From assembly GCA_002725475.1 (NCBI GenBank), contig PBPH01000047.1, forward strand, positions 1 through 15,557: a stretch of DNA of 15,557 bases. The letters run 5' to 3'. The translations under genes were made by a program, and so were the position numbers. A model generated the notes under the pieces. The model had not been told where the DNA came from. It saw nothing but the letters and a program-made list of their open reading frames with translations, and did no database searches. Shown in pieces: positions 6,401 to 15,100 of this stretch. Numbering within the stretch: position 1 is the first letter of the stretch; every line of letters begins with the position of its first letter. The DNA comes from Methanobacteriota archaeon (GTDB taxonomy: Archaea; Thermoplasmatota; Poseidoniia; Poseidoniales; Thalassarchaeaceae).

Positions 6401-7048
6401 ATGGAAGAGGTTGAGCCGACACCTGACGACCACTCGGACGAAAAAGACGTCAATGATTGGTTGGAATTATTCTGGGGTTCGTTGCTGATTGTGATTGGCC
6501 TTAATCAGTTAATGCACCCAGGGGTTCTTTTTGCACCAGTTACAATGCAATGGTTGGCTTCAGGGGTAATTGCCCTTGGCCTTGCATGGATGGGCCATGG
6601 ACTCAAAGATATGGCAGTAAAGGAGATGCGTGCCCCAATGGGTGCTACTAGCGCTGGTGGATCCAAGAGAGTGATTGATTATGGACTAATTAGGGACGTT
6701 CTGCTCCATCCAAATCAGTATGGAAAATTTCTCTTAGAAGCTTATCATCGGGCTTACGAGGACGGTGTTCTTACAGATGAAGAGCATGAAGAGTTGACCC
6801 AACTTTCAGTTGCTTTGGAGATCCCACCGCGTCAGGCAGCAAGGATTGCAACTCGTGCGGCAATCAATGCAGCTGTTGATGATGGCAAGGTCACAGAGGC
6901 GGAGTTGGCTCTTATTGAAGGTGCAATGGAATCTGCCGGACTCACAGAAGAAGATAGAGAAAATATTCGTGCAGCCCTAGATGACGGAATCATTGATGAT
7001 GATGAGAAGGTAATGCTTGACAAGATACTTGGTAAGGTTCAAGATTGA
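6401..7048 (+). CDS. Two-TM membrane protein with TerB-like helical domain
   Basis: Counting from the ATG at 6401 (215 residues), a short acidic N-terminus (EEVEPTPDDHSDEKD) is followed by TM helices at about 19-38 and 47-67. A linker leads to a cytoplasmic all-helical region from about 95 to the end. That region has three repeats of the form [ED]DG-x2-[TD]-x2-E with a following helix (YEDGVLTDEEHEEL, VDDGKVTEAELALI, LDDGIIDDDEKVML). This is the hallmark of TerB-like domains, which bind divalent cations in tellurite-resistance proteins. The role here is unknown. The frame also permits a GTG start at 6383. ATG was chosen because the sequence GGATACTTT (about 6362-6370) lies about 35 nt upstream of it, though that box is weak. 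It is divergent from hel308 and ends 8 bp from the convergent neighbour. Confidence 0.8.
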   Translation: MEEVEPTPDDHSDEKDVNDWLELFWGSLLIVIGLNQLMHPGVLFAPVTMQWLASGVIALGLAWMGHGLKDMAVKEMRAPMGATSAGGSKRVIDYGLIRDVLLHPNQYGKFLLEAYHRAYEDGVLTDEEHEELTQLSVALEIPPRQAARIATRAAINAAVDDGKVTEAELALIEGAMESAGLTEEDRENIRAALDDGIIDDDEKVMLDKILGKVQD

Positions 7049-7056
7049 ATTTTAAT

Positions 7057-9060
7057 TTAATCAACCTCCTCTTCTTTTTTGATACTAGAGTACTCAATCG
7101 CCCCCCCCATTAGGATTAGCCCTATTCCTCCTGCTAGCCACATATATTCATTTGATAGAAAACCATCAGCGATTGAAATTCCTTCAACATTAGGAATACT
7201 ATTTTTGTTGAACTTGTCACTTGAACGCCAACTAATTTCCATTCCATCAATTCCACAATCACAGTAGGAGATAGTCAATAACTGTGGGTAAAGTTCAGTC
7301 TGTAATTTGCTCCAATCTTCTGCAGAAATAGAATCCGGTCTGCTAGACCATATTGGTTCAGTGGCAGAACCAGCGGGCTCGGTGTTTGTCATTTTCCATT
7401 TAACGTGTAGTAACTCACCCTCTGGCTTGTTATCAACTACTAATAGAGATTCCAACATCAGTAGATCAAGAGTTAGCGCTCTACCGCTTTGCAGAATAAA
7501 TCTAATTTCTTCATCTTCACCCATGGGGTGGTCTGCAATCCAACCAAATACGTAACTATCTATTCTAATGTTAGCTAATTCCTCAGTATGGACTTGCCAA
7601 CGCCCATCTCCTGTAGGGTGTGCTTCTGTTACATGTAGGCGAATAGATAGCGTATCTCCGGGTTCGACCCCGAAGAAATTACTCGCTGCACTAGCTGCTG
7701 TCTCAGAGTTCACACCATCTTCAATTGTTTGCATCCTAAAAGACATAGCCTCATCGAGTGTCATTTCACCAGTCAGTGGTGCTTCATCAGTTAGTCCCCA
7801 AACAGGTGATGCAATTCCCCCTAATATCAGAATAAGTAGGGCCACAGGCAGCAGGTATTTCTTCAACCAAATATTCCTGATTGGTAGAGCAAATCCTGAG
7901 AAAGCAACTGCAGTACCTAACAAACCCACCATTAATGTCAAGGCGTTAGAACCAATTGTGGCTGATGTATCTTCGACATTACCAACATAGGCCTCACCTG
8001 CAAGCCAGTTTGCATCTCCTGAGAATTCACTAGGGGATGAACTTCCTAGTCCCTCAAGAGTTAATTTTGCAAACCATGAGTATGATTGGAAATGATTATT
8101 TTTTCCAGACCAGCAAGCTAGGTAACTTCCTTCCAAAGGGTCTTCATAGTGAATTTCTGTTATCTGCTCACCTGCTTCAAAAGTGGTTTTTACAGCAGGA
8201 TTTTTGGGTGTTTTTCCACCTTCTCTGATTAGTTCTGGTGGAGTATGTGGTTGTTCTATTTCAATAGGGACTGAAGTCCAGTAAACTATTATTGTCATAG
8301 ATCTGAGATGTTCGGGAAGTTGGAATTTGAAGCAATCTTGATCGGCATCTAATAATGCCCCTTTGGTTAGTGTTTCAACATCTGAAATTTGTACTGGATT
8401 ACCTGCACTACTTGGCTCATCAACATTCTCTGCAGCTATATCTGCACTCCATTCTATTGGGACGATTATTCTTGAATTCCCTCTCAAATGTAATTCCCAA
8501 GTGATAGGCTGATCAATTTCAAATGATAGTGAGAGACCAACAGCGTCTCCTGGTCGAACAAGTCTTCCTTGTGAAAGATCTAGTTCACCATCTTCTAGGC
8601 GATAATCACCTAATTTTGGCGATGTAGGGCTTCCCCCTTCTAAGGTCCAAGTGTTACTACTCCGTCCAGCCCAAAATTCTACTATAATGTCGGGGGAATT
8701 AATTCCCGCATTGTCCTCTTGAATCCGTAAATCAACCACGAGTTCATCAATCATGTTAGGTAAAAGTGCTAGATGACTTTGACTTGGATTCATAATGAAC
8801 TCAATCTTGATAATTTTTGGCGATAGTGGGCTTGCCGAACTTTCTTGACGTGACATGACCTCAATTCCGCTCTCAGAATTATCTAGTAGACAACTTGATT
8901 CTGAAAGGCAAGAAAGGTTCAGGGTAGTAGTCGTCTGAGACAACTCTGCTTCAGAATTTAGATTGATGGGTGACATTATCAGGCACAGAAAAATGCATGA
9001 GAGTATTCCGATTTTCACCGCAGAAGCCCGGACAGGCCTAGTAAGTGAATTTTCAACCAT
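7057..9060 (-). CDS. Large exported membrane protein of unknown function
   Basis: I do not recognise this 667-residue protein. From the ATG at 9060, a basic N-terminus (RPVRASAVK) and a hydrophobic segment at about 16-34 make a signal peptide or anchor. A long polar, Ser/Asp/Glu-rich beta-type ectodomain runs to about 370 and contains a DADQDCFKF stretch like bacterial pre-peptidase C-terminal (PPC) beta-sandwich modules. Two TM helices follow at about 372-392 and 402-421. A second ectodomain (about 425-638) has a PGDTLSIRL strand and a YCDCGIDG cysteine pair, and a last TM at about 640-656 ends in KKEEEVD. This suggests two outward domains joined by a hairpin. A TTG at 9069 would add three residues. 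It lies 60 nt downstream of the SprT-like gene. A G8 tract (7101-7108) sits in the last TM. Confidence 0.85.
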   Translation of the reverse strand: MVENSLTRPVRASAVKIGILSCIFLCLIMSPINLNSEAELSQTTTTLNLSCLSESSCLLDNSESGIEVMSRQESSASPLSPKIIKIEFIMNPSQSHLALLPNMIDELVVDLRIQEDNAGINSPDIIVEFWAGRSSNTWTLEGGSPTSPKLGDYRLEDGELDLSQGRLVRPGDAVGLSLSFEIDQPITWELHLRGNSRIIVPIEWSADIAAENVDEPSSAGNPVQISDVETLTKGALLDADQDCFKFQLPEHLRSMTIIVYWTSVPIEIEQPHTPPELIREGGKTPKNPAVKTTFEAGEQITEIHYEDPLEGSYLACWSGKNNHFQSYSWFAKLTLEGLGSSSPSEFSGDANWLAGEAYVGNVEDTSATIGSNALTLMVGLLGTAVAFSGFALPIRNIWLKKYLLPVALLILILGGIASPVWGLTDEAPLTGEMTLDEAMSFRMQTIEDGVNSETAASAASNFFGVEPGDTLSIRLHVTEAHPTGDGRWQVHTEELANIRIDSYVFGWIADHPMGEDEEIRFILQSGRALTLDLLMLESLLVVDNKPEGELLHVKWKMTNTEPAGSATEPIWSSRPDSISAEDWSKLQTELYPQLLTISYCDCGIDGMEISWRSSDKFNKNSIPNVEGISIADGFLSNEYMWLAGGIGLILMGGAIEYSSIKKEEEVD

Positions 9061-9100
9061 CAGTGACAAGGGAACGGCTTCGTAGTAATGAACATCCCTC

Positions 9101-9110
9101 TAATATTATT
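9101..9110 (-). promoter_or_regulatory. Possible TATA-like box before the large membrane protein
   Basis: On the minus strand AATAATATTA lies about 45 nt upstream of the ATG at 9060, just outside the SprT-like coding region. It would start transcription about 18-20 nt before the ATG and could give this gene a promoter of its own within the unit. No experimental support and no BRE were identified. Confidence 0.3.
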
Positions 9111-9119
9111 CAGAAGGGT

Positions 9120-9689
9120 TTAATCAATTGTTAGAGCGAAATCAACCAATTTCACTCTGCAAGTTCGACAAATGTAGCGCCCAGCAGCCCGCATAGATCT
9201 CTTGGTCTGCCAATAGCAATTAGGGCACTTCCAAGCAAATTTTGCATTTCTTTGTCTAAGATATTTTGAAAATTCAATACCCATTTCTTTAGCACCAGTA
9301 TCTGGCCAATGGGATTCAAGTTGTCTAAAAGTACGATTATGTCCTGAAAATCCTAGGGCGTGTAGAAATTCATGAAACATAAGAAATTCAGCATATCTAA
9401 TCCATTCATTTTTTAGAGATTCAGGATGCAGTGCAACTTCTTTAACATCTAAAGGAGAAAGATCAGTTCTTCTCTTGTCAATTCCTTGATTATACCTACA
9501 AACTCCATGTAATCTAGTTGCGTTTTTTCTTAATGTTCCTAGGGGTACGTCAGCTAGCGGTTTCAAGTTTCTTCCACTTAGTGATTCCATTTTAGACATA
9601 ATGCCTATTACTCGGAAGCGCAGATATTCAAGAGAGGATTTCAAAATATCACCATTATCCCCATCTATGATATGCTGGATGTCCCTCAT
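9120..9689 (-). CDS. SprT-like zinc metalloprotease
   Basis: A 189-residue SprT/Spartan-family protein. The catalytic zinc site is H106-E107-F-L-H110 with H117 (GFSGHNRTF) as the likely third ligand, corresponding to the HGPEF position of SprT proteins. A C-terminal zinc ribbon has CPNC (155-158) and CRTC (174-177), with a basic stretch between them, as in SprT. Eukaryotic Spartan cleaves DNA-protein crosslinks. The archaeal role is assumed similar but is inference, and DNA binding by the ribbon is plausible. Its ATG at 9687-9689 lies inside the end of the hotdog gene, a 35-nt overlap in another frame. A later ATG (9594-9596, residue 32) would avoid the overlap but removes a helical N-terminus. 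Translational coupling with the upstream gene is likely either way. Confidence 0.85.
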   Translation of the reverse strand: MRDIQHIIDGDNGDILKSSLEYLRFRVIGIMSKMESLSGRNLKPLADVPLGTLRKNATRLHGVCRYNQGIDKRRTDLSPLDVKEVALHPESLKNEWIRYAEFLMFHEFLHALGFSGHNRTFRQLESHWPDTGAKEMGIEFSKYLRQRNAKFAWKCPNCYWQTKRSMRAAGRYICRTCRVKLVDFALTID

Positions 9690-10161
9690 TTACAGCAACA
9701 AACAACCCCTTTCCTTTGGCACATAGTTTTCCTTCCGCATATAACTCCATTTCTACATCTGCTCGGTCATCTTGCAATTCTATTACTCGTGCCGTGACAT
9801 GAAGGGGGATATCTGCGGGGGTAGGCCGCCTTAGTTGGATAGAATAGGAAGCAGTTACTGTACAAGGAGGCTCAGAATCCCCTCTTGCGTCCATAATGGA
9901 CATAGCAGCGGCCCAGTTTCCATGGCAATCCAGTAAAGTCCCAATTATTCCGCCATTTATCATCCCTGGAAAGGCTTGATGTTCCGATGAAGGTGTAAAC
10001 CAAAGTTCTAATCCATCTTCAATTCTAGTTGAATTAATTTGCAGTCCTTTTTCATTTGCGGGCCCACAACCAAAACAGATTGAGGTCGGAGCAAATTTCC
10101 TCTGCACACCAATTTCATCGCTCGTCATGTGCTTACGGGTGTGCAACACGTCCATCTGCAT
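9655..10161 (-). CDS. PaaI/THEM4-type hotdog-fold thioesterase
   Basis: A 168-residue hotdog-fold protein of the PaaI-like acyl-CoA thioesterase group. The N-terminal CFGCGPANEKGLQI (29-42) is the cysteine-containing entry typical of this subgroup. It is followed by EHQAFPGMINGGIIGTLLD (60-78), whose GG-x4-LLD segment begins the central hotdog helix and supplies the active-site Asp. The later strands TVTASYSIQLRRPTP and ELYAEGKLCAKGKGLFVAV complete the fold. The substrate is unknown; the family hydrolyses various acyl-CoA esters. A second ATG at 10153-10155 (residue 3) and a third at residue 12 are alternative starts. It is the first gene of a minus-strand unit with the SprT-like protease. 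A T/A-rich stretch (TTTTTAATC, near 10194-10203) may serve as the promoter. Confidence 0.85.
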   Translation of the reverse strand: MQMDVLHTRKHMTSDEIGVQRKFAPTSICFGCGPANEKGLQINSTRIEDGLELWFTPSSEHQAFPGMINGGIIGTLLDCHGNWAAAMSIMDARGDSEPPCTVTASYSIQLRRPTPADIPLHVTARVIELQDDRADVEMELYAEGKLCAKGKGLFVAVNEGHPAYHRWG

Positions 10162-10278
10162 TACGCTTGGTAATTAGTCAGAAACCCCTCATTTGATTAA
10201 AAACAAAATCGACGACTTTTTCTTTAGTAACCAATACCGTTAGTACAGCGGAGTTGCTTACTCGAACGGGTGCTGATT
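10162..10278. promoter_or_regulatory. Divergent intergenic region, hotdog unit / deacylase unit
   Basis: A 117-bp stretch separates the divergent ATG starts of the hotdog gene and the zinc deacylase. The minus-strand side has an A/T-rich box (TTTTTAATCAAAT, about 10191-10203) placed about 37 nt before the hotdog ATG. The plus-strand side has T-rich sequence near 10217-10230 but no convincing TATA box at the usual distance. No inverted repeat stood out. Confidence 0.35.
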
Positions 10279-11787
10279 ATGCCGGACGAAGAAGAACCCA
10301 AAGTTACCAAGCCAAAAGATGCTGATAAAGTTAAGAAGAATAGCGGAATAAAGGCAACTTCAAGTAACAAATCAGCATCTAAAAATAAATCCAAGCCAAA
10401 GACGAAATCGAAGAAAAAATCGACATCCAAGGCCAAATCCAAGCCAAAGTCTAAAGCGAAAAATAGTGGAAAAAAGACATTAAAAGTTAGTAATCAAATT
10501 CCTAAGGAAAGAAGAGAAAAAATAGAGAAATCTCTGTCCAAAGCTAAGCGAAGAAAGCGTAGTGAATGGGATCGTGCGGGTGGAGCCAAGCAACATCGAA
10601 TTTCTAACAAGAGAATCAAGCCCGGTACAATTCGTAGAATTTCTATGCCATTACTAGACGTCACTCTTGGAGAAAGTTGGGACACTCCAATTACTGTTCT
10701 ACACGGTGCTCGGCCAGGTCCGGTAATTACAGTCACAGGCGCAATTCATGGTGATGAGTTAGTCGGTCCTCTTGCTTGCAGCATGTTGTGCCAAGAATCC
10801 ATGACTGGTTCTGGCAGGGCACTTGATCCTAGTGCGATGGCAGGCACGCTAAGGATAGTTCCGGTACTAAATCCTCCAGGTTATCGTCGACTTAGCAGAT
10901 ATTTTCCTGATGGCCGTGATTTGAATAGACAATTTCCAGGCTCAAGTGATGGAAATACCACCAGTAGAGTTGCAGATAAGATATGGGAGAATCTAATTAT
11001 TGATACCGATTATCTAATCGATCTTCACTGTGCAGCTAAAGGTAGAACAAATCTTCCTCAAGTTAGAGCAAACTTGGCCCACTCAGAAAGCAACAAACTA
11101 GCGAGAGCCTTTGGTGTGGAGGTAATATTGGACTCTAAGGGGCCACGCGGGACCCTTCGTCGTAATGCCACTCAAGAAGGAATAGGCTCCTTGACCTATG
11201 AAGGCGGTGGTGCTACTCTAACAGATCATGAAGCCGTCAAGGTGGCCGTCCATGGTGTTCTCAACATTCTTCGTTCTTTCAAAATGATACCGGGTTATCC
11301 TAGTCGCCCTAGATTCCGATTACTTGCATCCGGTTCTGCTTGGGTCCGTGCCGAAGAAGGTGGGCTAGTAGATATGTTTGTTCAGTCAGGATCATATATT
11401 GAGAAAGGGGAAATTATTGGCCGTATTGTAGATCCTCAAAAGCCAGGTATGAGTGCAGATATTTTATCTCCCGAAAGTGGTTTAATAATCTGTTGTGCTA
11501 TTAAGCCGTTTGTGACAGCCGGAACACCAGTTGGCCATTTACTTCCAATTACTAGAGGTGTTAGGCTAGTAAAGAGCCAACTCGACGTTCACAACCGTCT
11601 AATCGTTAGCGGAAGTCTTGAGGAACCCCCTTGGAGGGAAGAATACGAGGTTGATGAGATTTCAATTGAAGGTGAATGGAAAGGTGGAGATGTTGATTCT
11701 GAATGGCAGCGAGATTGGGATGACCAATTTGGTGAAAACCTCGCTGCAGCACATTCCGAACCGAGTTCAGAAGAAGAGGAACAGTGA
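10279..11787 (+). CDS. Succinylglutamate desuccinylase/aspartoacylase-family zinc deacylase with lysine-rich tail
   Basis: From the ATG at 10279, 502 residues. The catalytic domain belongs to the AstE/AspA branch of the M14 carboxypeptidase-like family, which removes acyl groups from amino-acid derivatives. GAIHGDE gives zinc ligands H157 and E160, DLHC gives H250, and LTYEGGG gives the likely catalytic Glu308. DLNRQFPG (about 215-222) is the family's substrate-side motif. A beta-barrel tail (about 347-423, with GG-x-V...G-x2-[IV]-x-KGE-x-[IL]) resembles a biotinyl/lipoyl-like domain. An unusual N-terminal extension (about 8-97) is packed with Lys and Ser, while the C-terminus is acidic (SEPSSEEEEQ). 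The frame also allows a GTG at 10270. The substrate is unknown. The small TM-protein gene lies 74 nt downstream. Confidence 0.88.
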   Translation: MPDEEEPKVTKPKDADKVKKNSGIKATSSNKSASKNKSKPKTKSKKKSTSKAKSKPKSKAKNSGKKTLKVSNQIPKERREKIEKSLSKAKRRKRSEWDRAGGAKQHRISNKRIKPGTIRRISMPLLDVTLGESWDTPITVLHGARPGPVITVTGAIHGDELVGPLACSMLCQESMTGSGRALDPSAMAGTLRIVPVLNPPGYRRLSRYFPDGRDLNRQFPGSSDGNTTSRVADKIWENLIIDTDYLIDLHCAAKGRTNLPQVRANLAHSESNKLARAFGVEVILDSKGPRGTLRRNATQEGIGSLTYEGGGATLTDHEAVKVAVHGVLNILRSFKMIPGYPSRPRFRLLASGSAWVRAEEGGLVDMFVQSGSYIEKGEIIGRIVDPQKPGMSADILSPESGLIICCAIKPFVTAGTPVGHLLPITRGVRLVKSQLDVHNRLIVSGSLEEPPWREEYEVDEISIEGEWKGGDVDSEWQRDWDDQFGENLAAAHSEPSSEEEEQ

Positions 11788-11861
11788 TTTACTAGCGATT
11801 TTGAATCTAGAAGGCGTGAGACTTGAATACTGGTAGTTTTAGGGAAAGGCGGGGGGAAACA

Positions 11862-12173
11862 ATGAGCGAACTTGGATGGAAGCCCGATGAAATCGATAAG
11901 AAGAATTCCGAAATCGAATCTAAGGTGGCTAGTATTATCGAAGACGAATCGCTTGCTAATCTAAAAAGCAAAGCTGAATCATCTGAAATGACTGAGGAGA
12001 TGGCTAAAGCAATTCGTTCAGTTAAAGGCGACGTTCGCCTTGATACTACTCCCGCAGAACAAGCCCATGCCAATCAACTAACCGATGTAATTTCTTGGGT
12101 ATTTGTTGGAATAGGGGTATTGATTGTTCTCATCGGTGCTGCAGTTACAATAGCTATGGGCAGCATTTTTTAG
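11862..12173 (+). CDS. Small single-TM protein of unknown function
   Basis: A 103-residue protein with a charged, probably helical N-terminal part (MSELGWKPDEIDKKNSEIE, then SLANLKSKAESSEMTEEMA) and one C-terminal TM helix at about 75-99 (VISWVFVGIGVLIVLIGAA), ending AMGSIF. This looks like a tail-anchored protein with its soluble part in the cytoplasm. I do not recognise the family. The frame is open back to a TTG at 11823, but the ATG at 11862 is preferred because the purine-rich GGCGGGGGGAAAC directly precedes it and could act as a ribosome site. It follows the deacylase on the same strand and ends 14 bp from the convergent protease. Confidence 0.7.
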   Translation: MSELGWKPDEIDKKNSEIESKVASIIEDESLANLKSKAESSEMTEEMAKAIRSVKGDVRLDTTPAEQAHANQLTDVISWVFVGIGVLIVLIGAAVTIAMGSIF

Positions 12174-12187
12174 TTGCTAGAAATACA

Positions 12188-15100
12188 TTAGCGAGAATAT
12201 AATTCTGGCATAATTAATCCCATTGAGTTTGCTGGTGGTTTTCTTCTTCCAGAAATAAATAGTATTACTAGAGACAAAACTAGCAGTACTGCCAATCCAA
12301 GCACAACTTCGTTTGGAATTATAGCCCCACCTGCCCCTTGTTCTTCGGAATCATTTTGTTCTTCAGAGCCATCATCTGAATATTCTTCTTCATCATTCTC
12401 TTTTTCTTCTACAACTGGCGGATTCCAAGTGAAGAAATATATTGACCAATCGTGGTTAAATTGATTTTCTCCATCATCTATTGTGAAAATAAGCGTCCAA
12501 GGGCCAACTGTTTGGTTATGTCTGTGGCACAACATCTGTTCATAGGAATTGTATGCTAGTGGTTCGCTACAATTCAGTGCCTCAAGTTCATAAATTAGTA
12601 TCTCTGACCCCATTTCGCTTACTCGTGATGTTTGAGGCGTAGTGGAATGTCCATCAGGCCAAATTATCTCTAAAACCACATCGGATTGATTGTTTAATTC
12701 ATCCCAGCCAAAACTCACATTATTCAACCAAATTTTTAGTATTAAGGAATCTTTGGTGGAGTTCAGATATGAATCATTTCCGTCCATTTCAATTGGATTA
12801 ATTGTCCATTGAATATGATCTGAAATTTCAATTCCGTTATCGATTACATTATCACAGTCATCGTCAATCCAATTCCAAGTTTCATTTACATTAGGTGACC
12901 GTGAAGAGTCGTTATCATCGCAATCATCGAACCAACGAAACCCATCTCCATCTTCATCTAAGTCAGGAGATAAAGGATCGGTATGAGTAACTAGTAATTC
13001 ATCCCCATCATTAATTCCATCTCTATCGGTATCATTGTGGAATGGGTCAGAGCCGATTAGATTGAATTCGTCTAAATCGAATAGACCATCGCCGTCACTA
13101 TCTTGGCCATAGAAATCCTCGTCAACCAAATCATCACAATCATTGTCCAAACCATCGAGTGTCTCGGTCATCCCTGGATTTAGATAAGGGTCTTCATCAT
13201 CACAGTCAGAGAACCAGTACCAACCATCTTGATCCGTATCATTGTCAAATGTCAAAGGGTCGCTTCCCCAATCAATAACCTCATCTCCGTCATTTAATCC
13301 ATCTCCATCTGTATCGGAATTATTCACACTTGTACCGTGAACATGATATTCTGCCCAATCCATAAGTCTGTCAGAATCTTCATCTGTGTCATTGAATCCT
13401 TCATCTATTAGTTCGTTACAATTTTCATCAATCCCATTCAGTGATTCATTCATGCCAGGATTAACCAGTGGGTTCGTATCATTACAATCATTGAACCAAT
13501 ACCAAGTATCTGAATCAGTATCATTATCGTAGGTTAGTGGATCTGTATGGGAAATTTGTACTTCGTAACCATCGTGAAGACCATCTCCGTCCGTGTCATT
13601 ATTGAGTGGATCTGTTCCATTTACGAGAACTTCTACACCGTCTAGGAGACCATCTCCATCACTATCAGGATTGAGCGGATCGGTTGAGTAGTTTAGTACC
13701 TCCAATCCATCTAGAAGATAATCATCGTCAGAATCATTGTCGTGTGGGTCTGTTCCGTAGTCGTTGATTTCATCGTCATCAAGCAGGCCATCCAAATCAG
13801 AATCCCGATTAATCTCGACGCCATGTAAAATTAATTCCCAATCATCAATTGTTCCAGAAGTTCCGCTGTCTTTATCCTCAACGGAAAGAGTCCAGTTTCC
13901 GACACTTCCTTCATCCCAAAAGTGAACTGATGAAAACATCCAGTTGTTGTAATTGTTACCATTATCATTGTGTTCTGTTGCTAGCACAGACTCAGTTCCT
14001 GAAGGTGAGGTGAGTTTAATTTCAAGGTCACCCCGTGAATTATGATCAATATCTACTATTACATCAACCGATTCCAATTGTAAATCCTGATTCATTTGTA
14101 TCGTGTCAGTAGTAGCAACATTTGTTGCATCAGGAATTGGAGCATTTAGATTTTGAATCCCACTTGAAACGTTTTCTTCTGCTTCAACGTTAGTCCAATT
14201 CAAAGCCAATTCTACAGCAGCACCTGCATCAATTACACCGAACCCATATTTGTGGCTCACATCGTGACCAGCACCGTTAGTACCCCAAGACCAATCTCCA
14301 GCATCGTTCACTCTTGCAGTATGAACAAGTATGTGTTGAATATCTCGCCAAGTTAGATTTTGATTTGCTTCTAGAATTAGTGCTATAACTCCAGAAACCA
14401 GTGGTGTTGCAGATGATGTTCCTCCAAAATCATTAGTGTAGTCATTGTTAGTGTATCCCGCAGAGCCTTCTATGTCTGTTGTCGTAATTCCTTCTCCATC
14501 TCCGTCCGATGGTGCAGCCACAAGGATGTTATCACCCGGTTCAGAATACCAAGCGTTGTCGCCATAGTGAGTAGTTGCAGCTACGGCGATGGTAAATCTG
14601 CTGTTGGCGTATCCGTCATAATTTGAATTATCATCACTACTGAGTCCGTTTCCAGCAGCCCATGTAATTATGTTCCCGAGGCCACTTCTGCCTTGGAATA
14701 CGTCCTCCTCAAATGCTGCTAAAACTAGAGGTCCGGGGGCTTCTAAAGTTCGTCCATCATCACTTGGTCCCCATGAATTTGAATAGATATCAATCGATTG
14801 TCTAAGATGGCTTAGAGCGCCAGATTCTTTTGTATCTGAAAGACTACAGGAGATTAATTGCAATCCTGCGAGTCCAGCTTCGGGTGCAGAACCTGAAACA
14901 CCTAGGCTATTGTTACCAACGGCTGCAGCAACACCGGCTGCAGCAGTTCCATGAGCATCCCAGTTTGATGGAGAGGGGTTGCCATCATTTCCACAATAGT
15001 CGTAATCTAGAGTTTCCTCATAATAGTCGTCTAAGTCAGGGTGATCCCAATCTAATCCATCATCGACTATTCCAATTACAACCCCCGCGCCCGTGTAGTC

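Noticed and set aside
9337..9375. Metzincin-type active site (HExxHxxGxxH) in the SprT-like protein
   Set aside because: The third histidine is one residue too late for the metzincin spacing; with the C-terminal zinc ribbon the SprT assignment fits better.
10224..10442. Minus-strand open frame opposite the lysine-rich tail
   Set aside because: Its Leu/Asp/Phe repeats are the complement of AAA/AAG/TCC codons in the deacylase tail.
12188..12310. Archaeosortase or sortase sorting signal at the protease C-terminus
   Set aside because: There is a TM helix and a basic cluster but no PGF-type or LPxTG-like motif before it, and residues continue well beyond the basic cluster.
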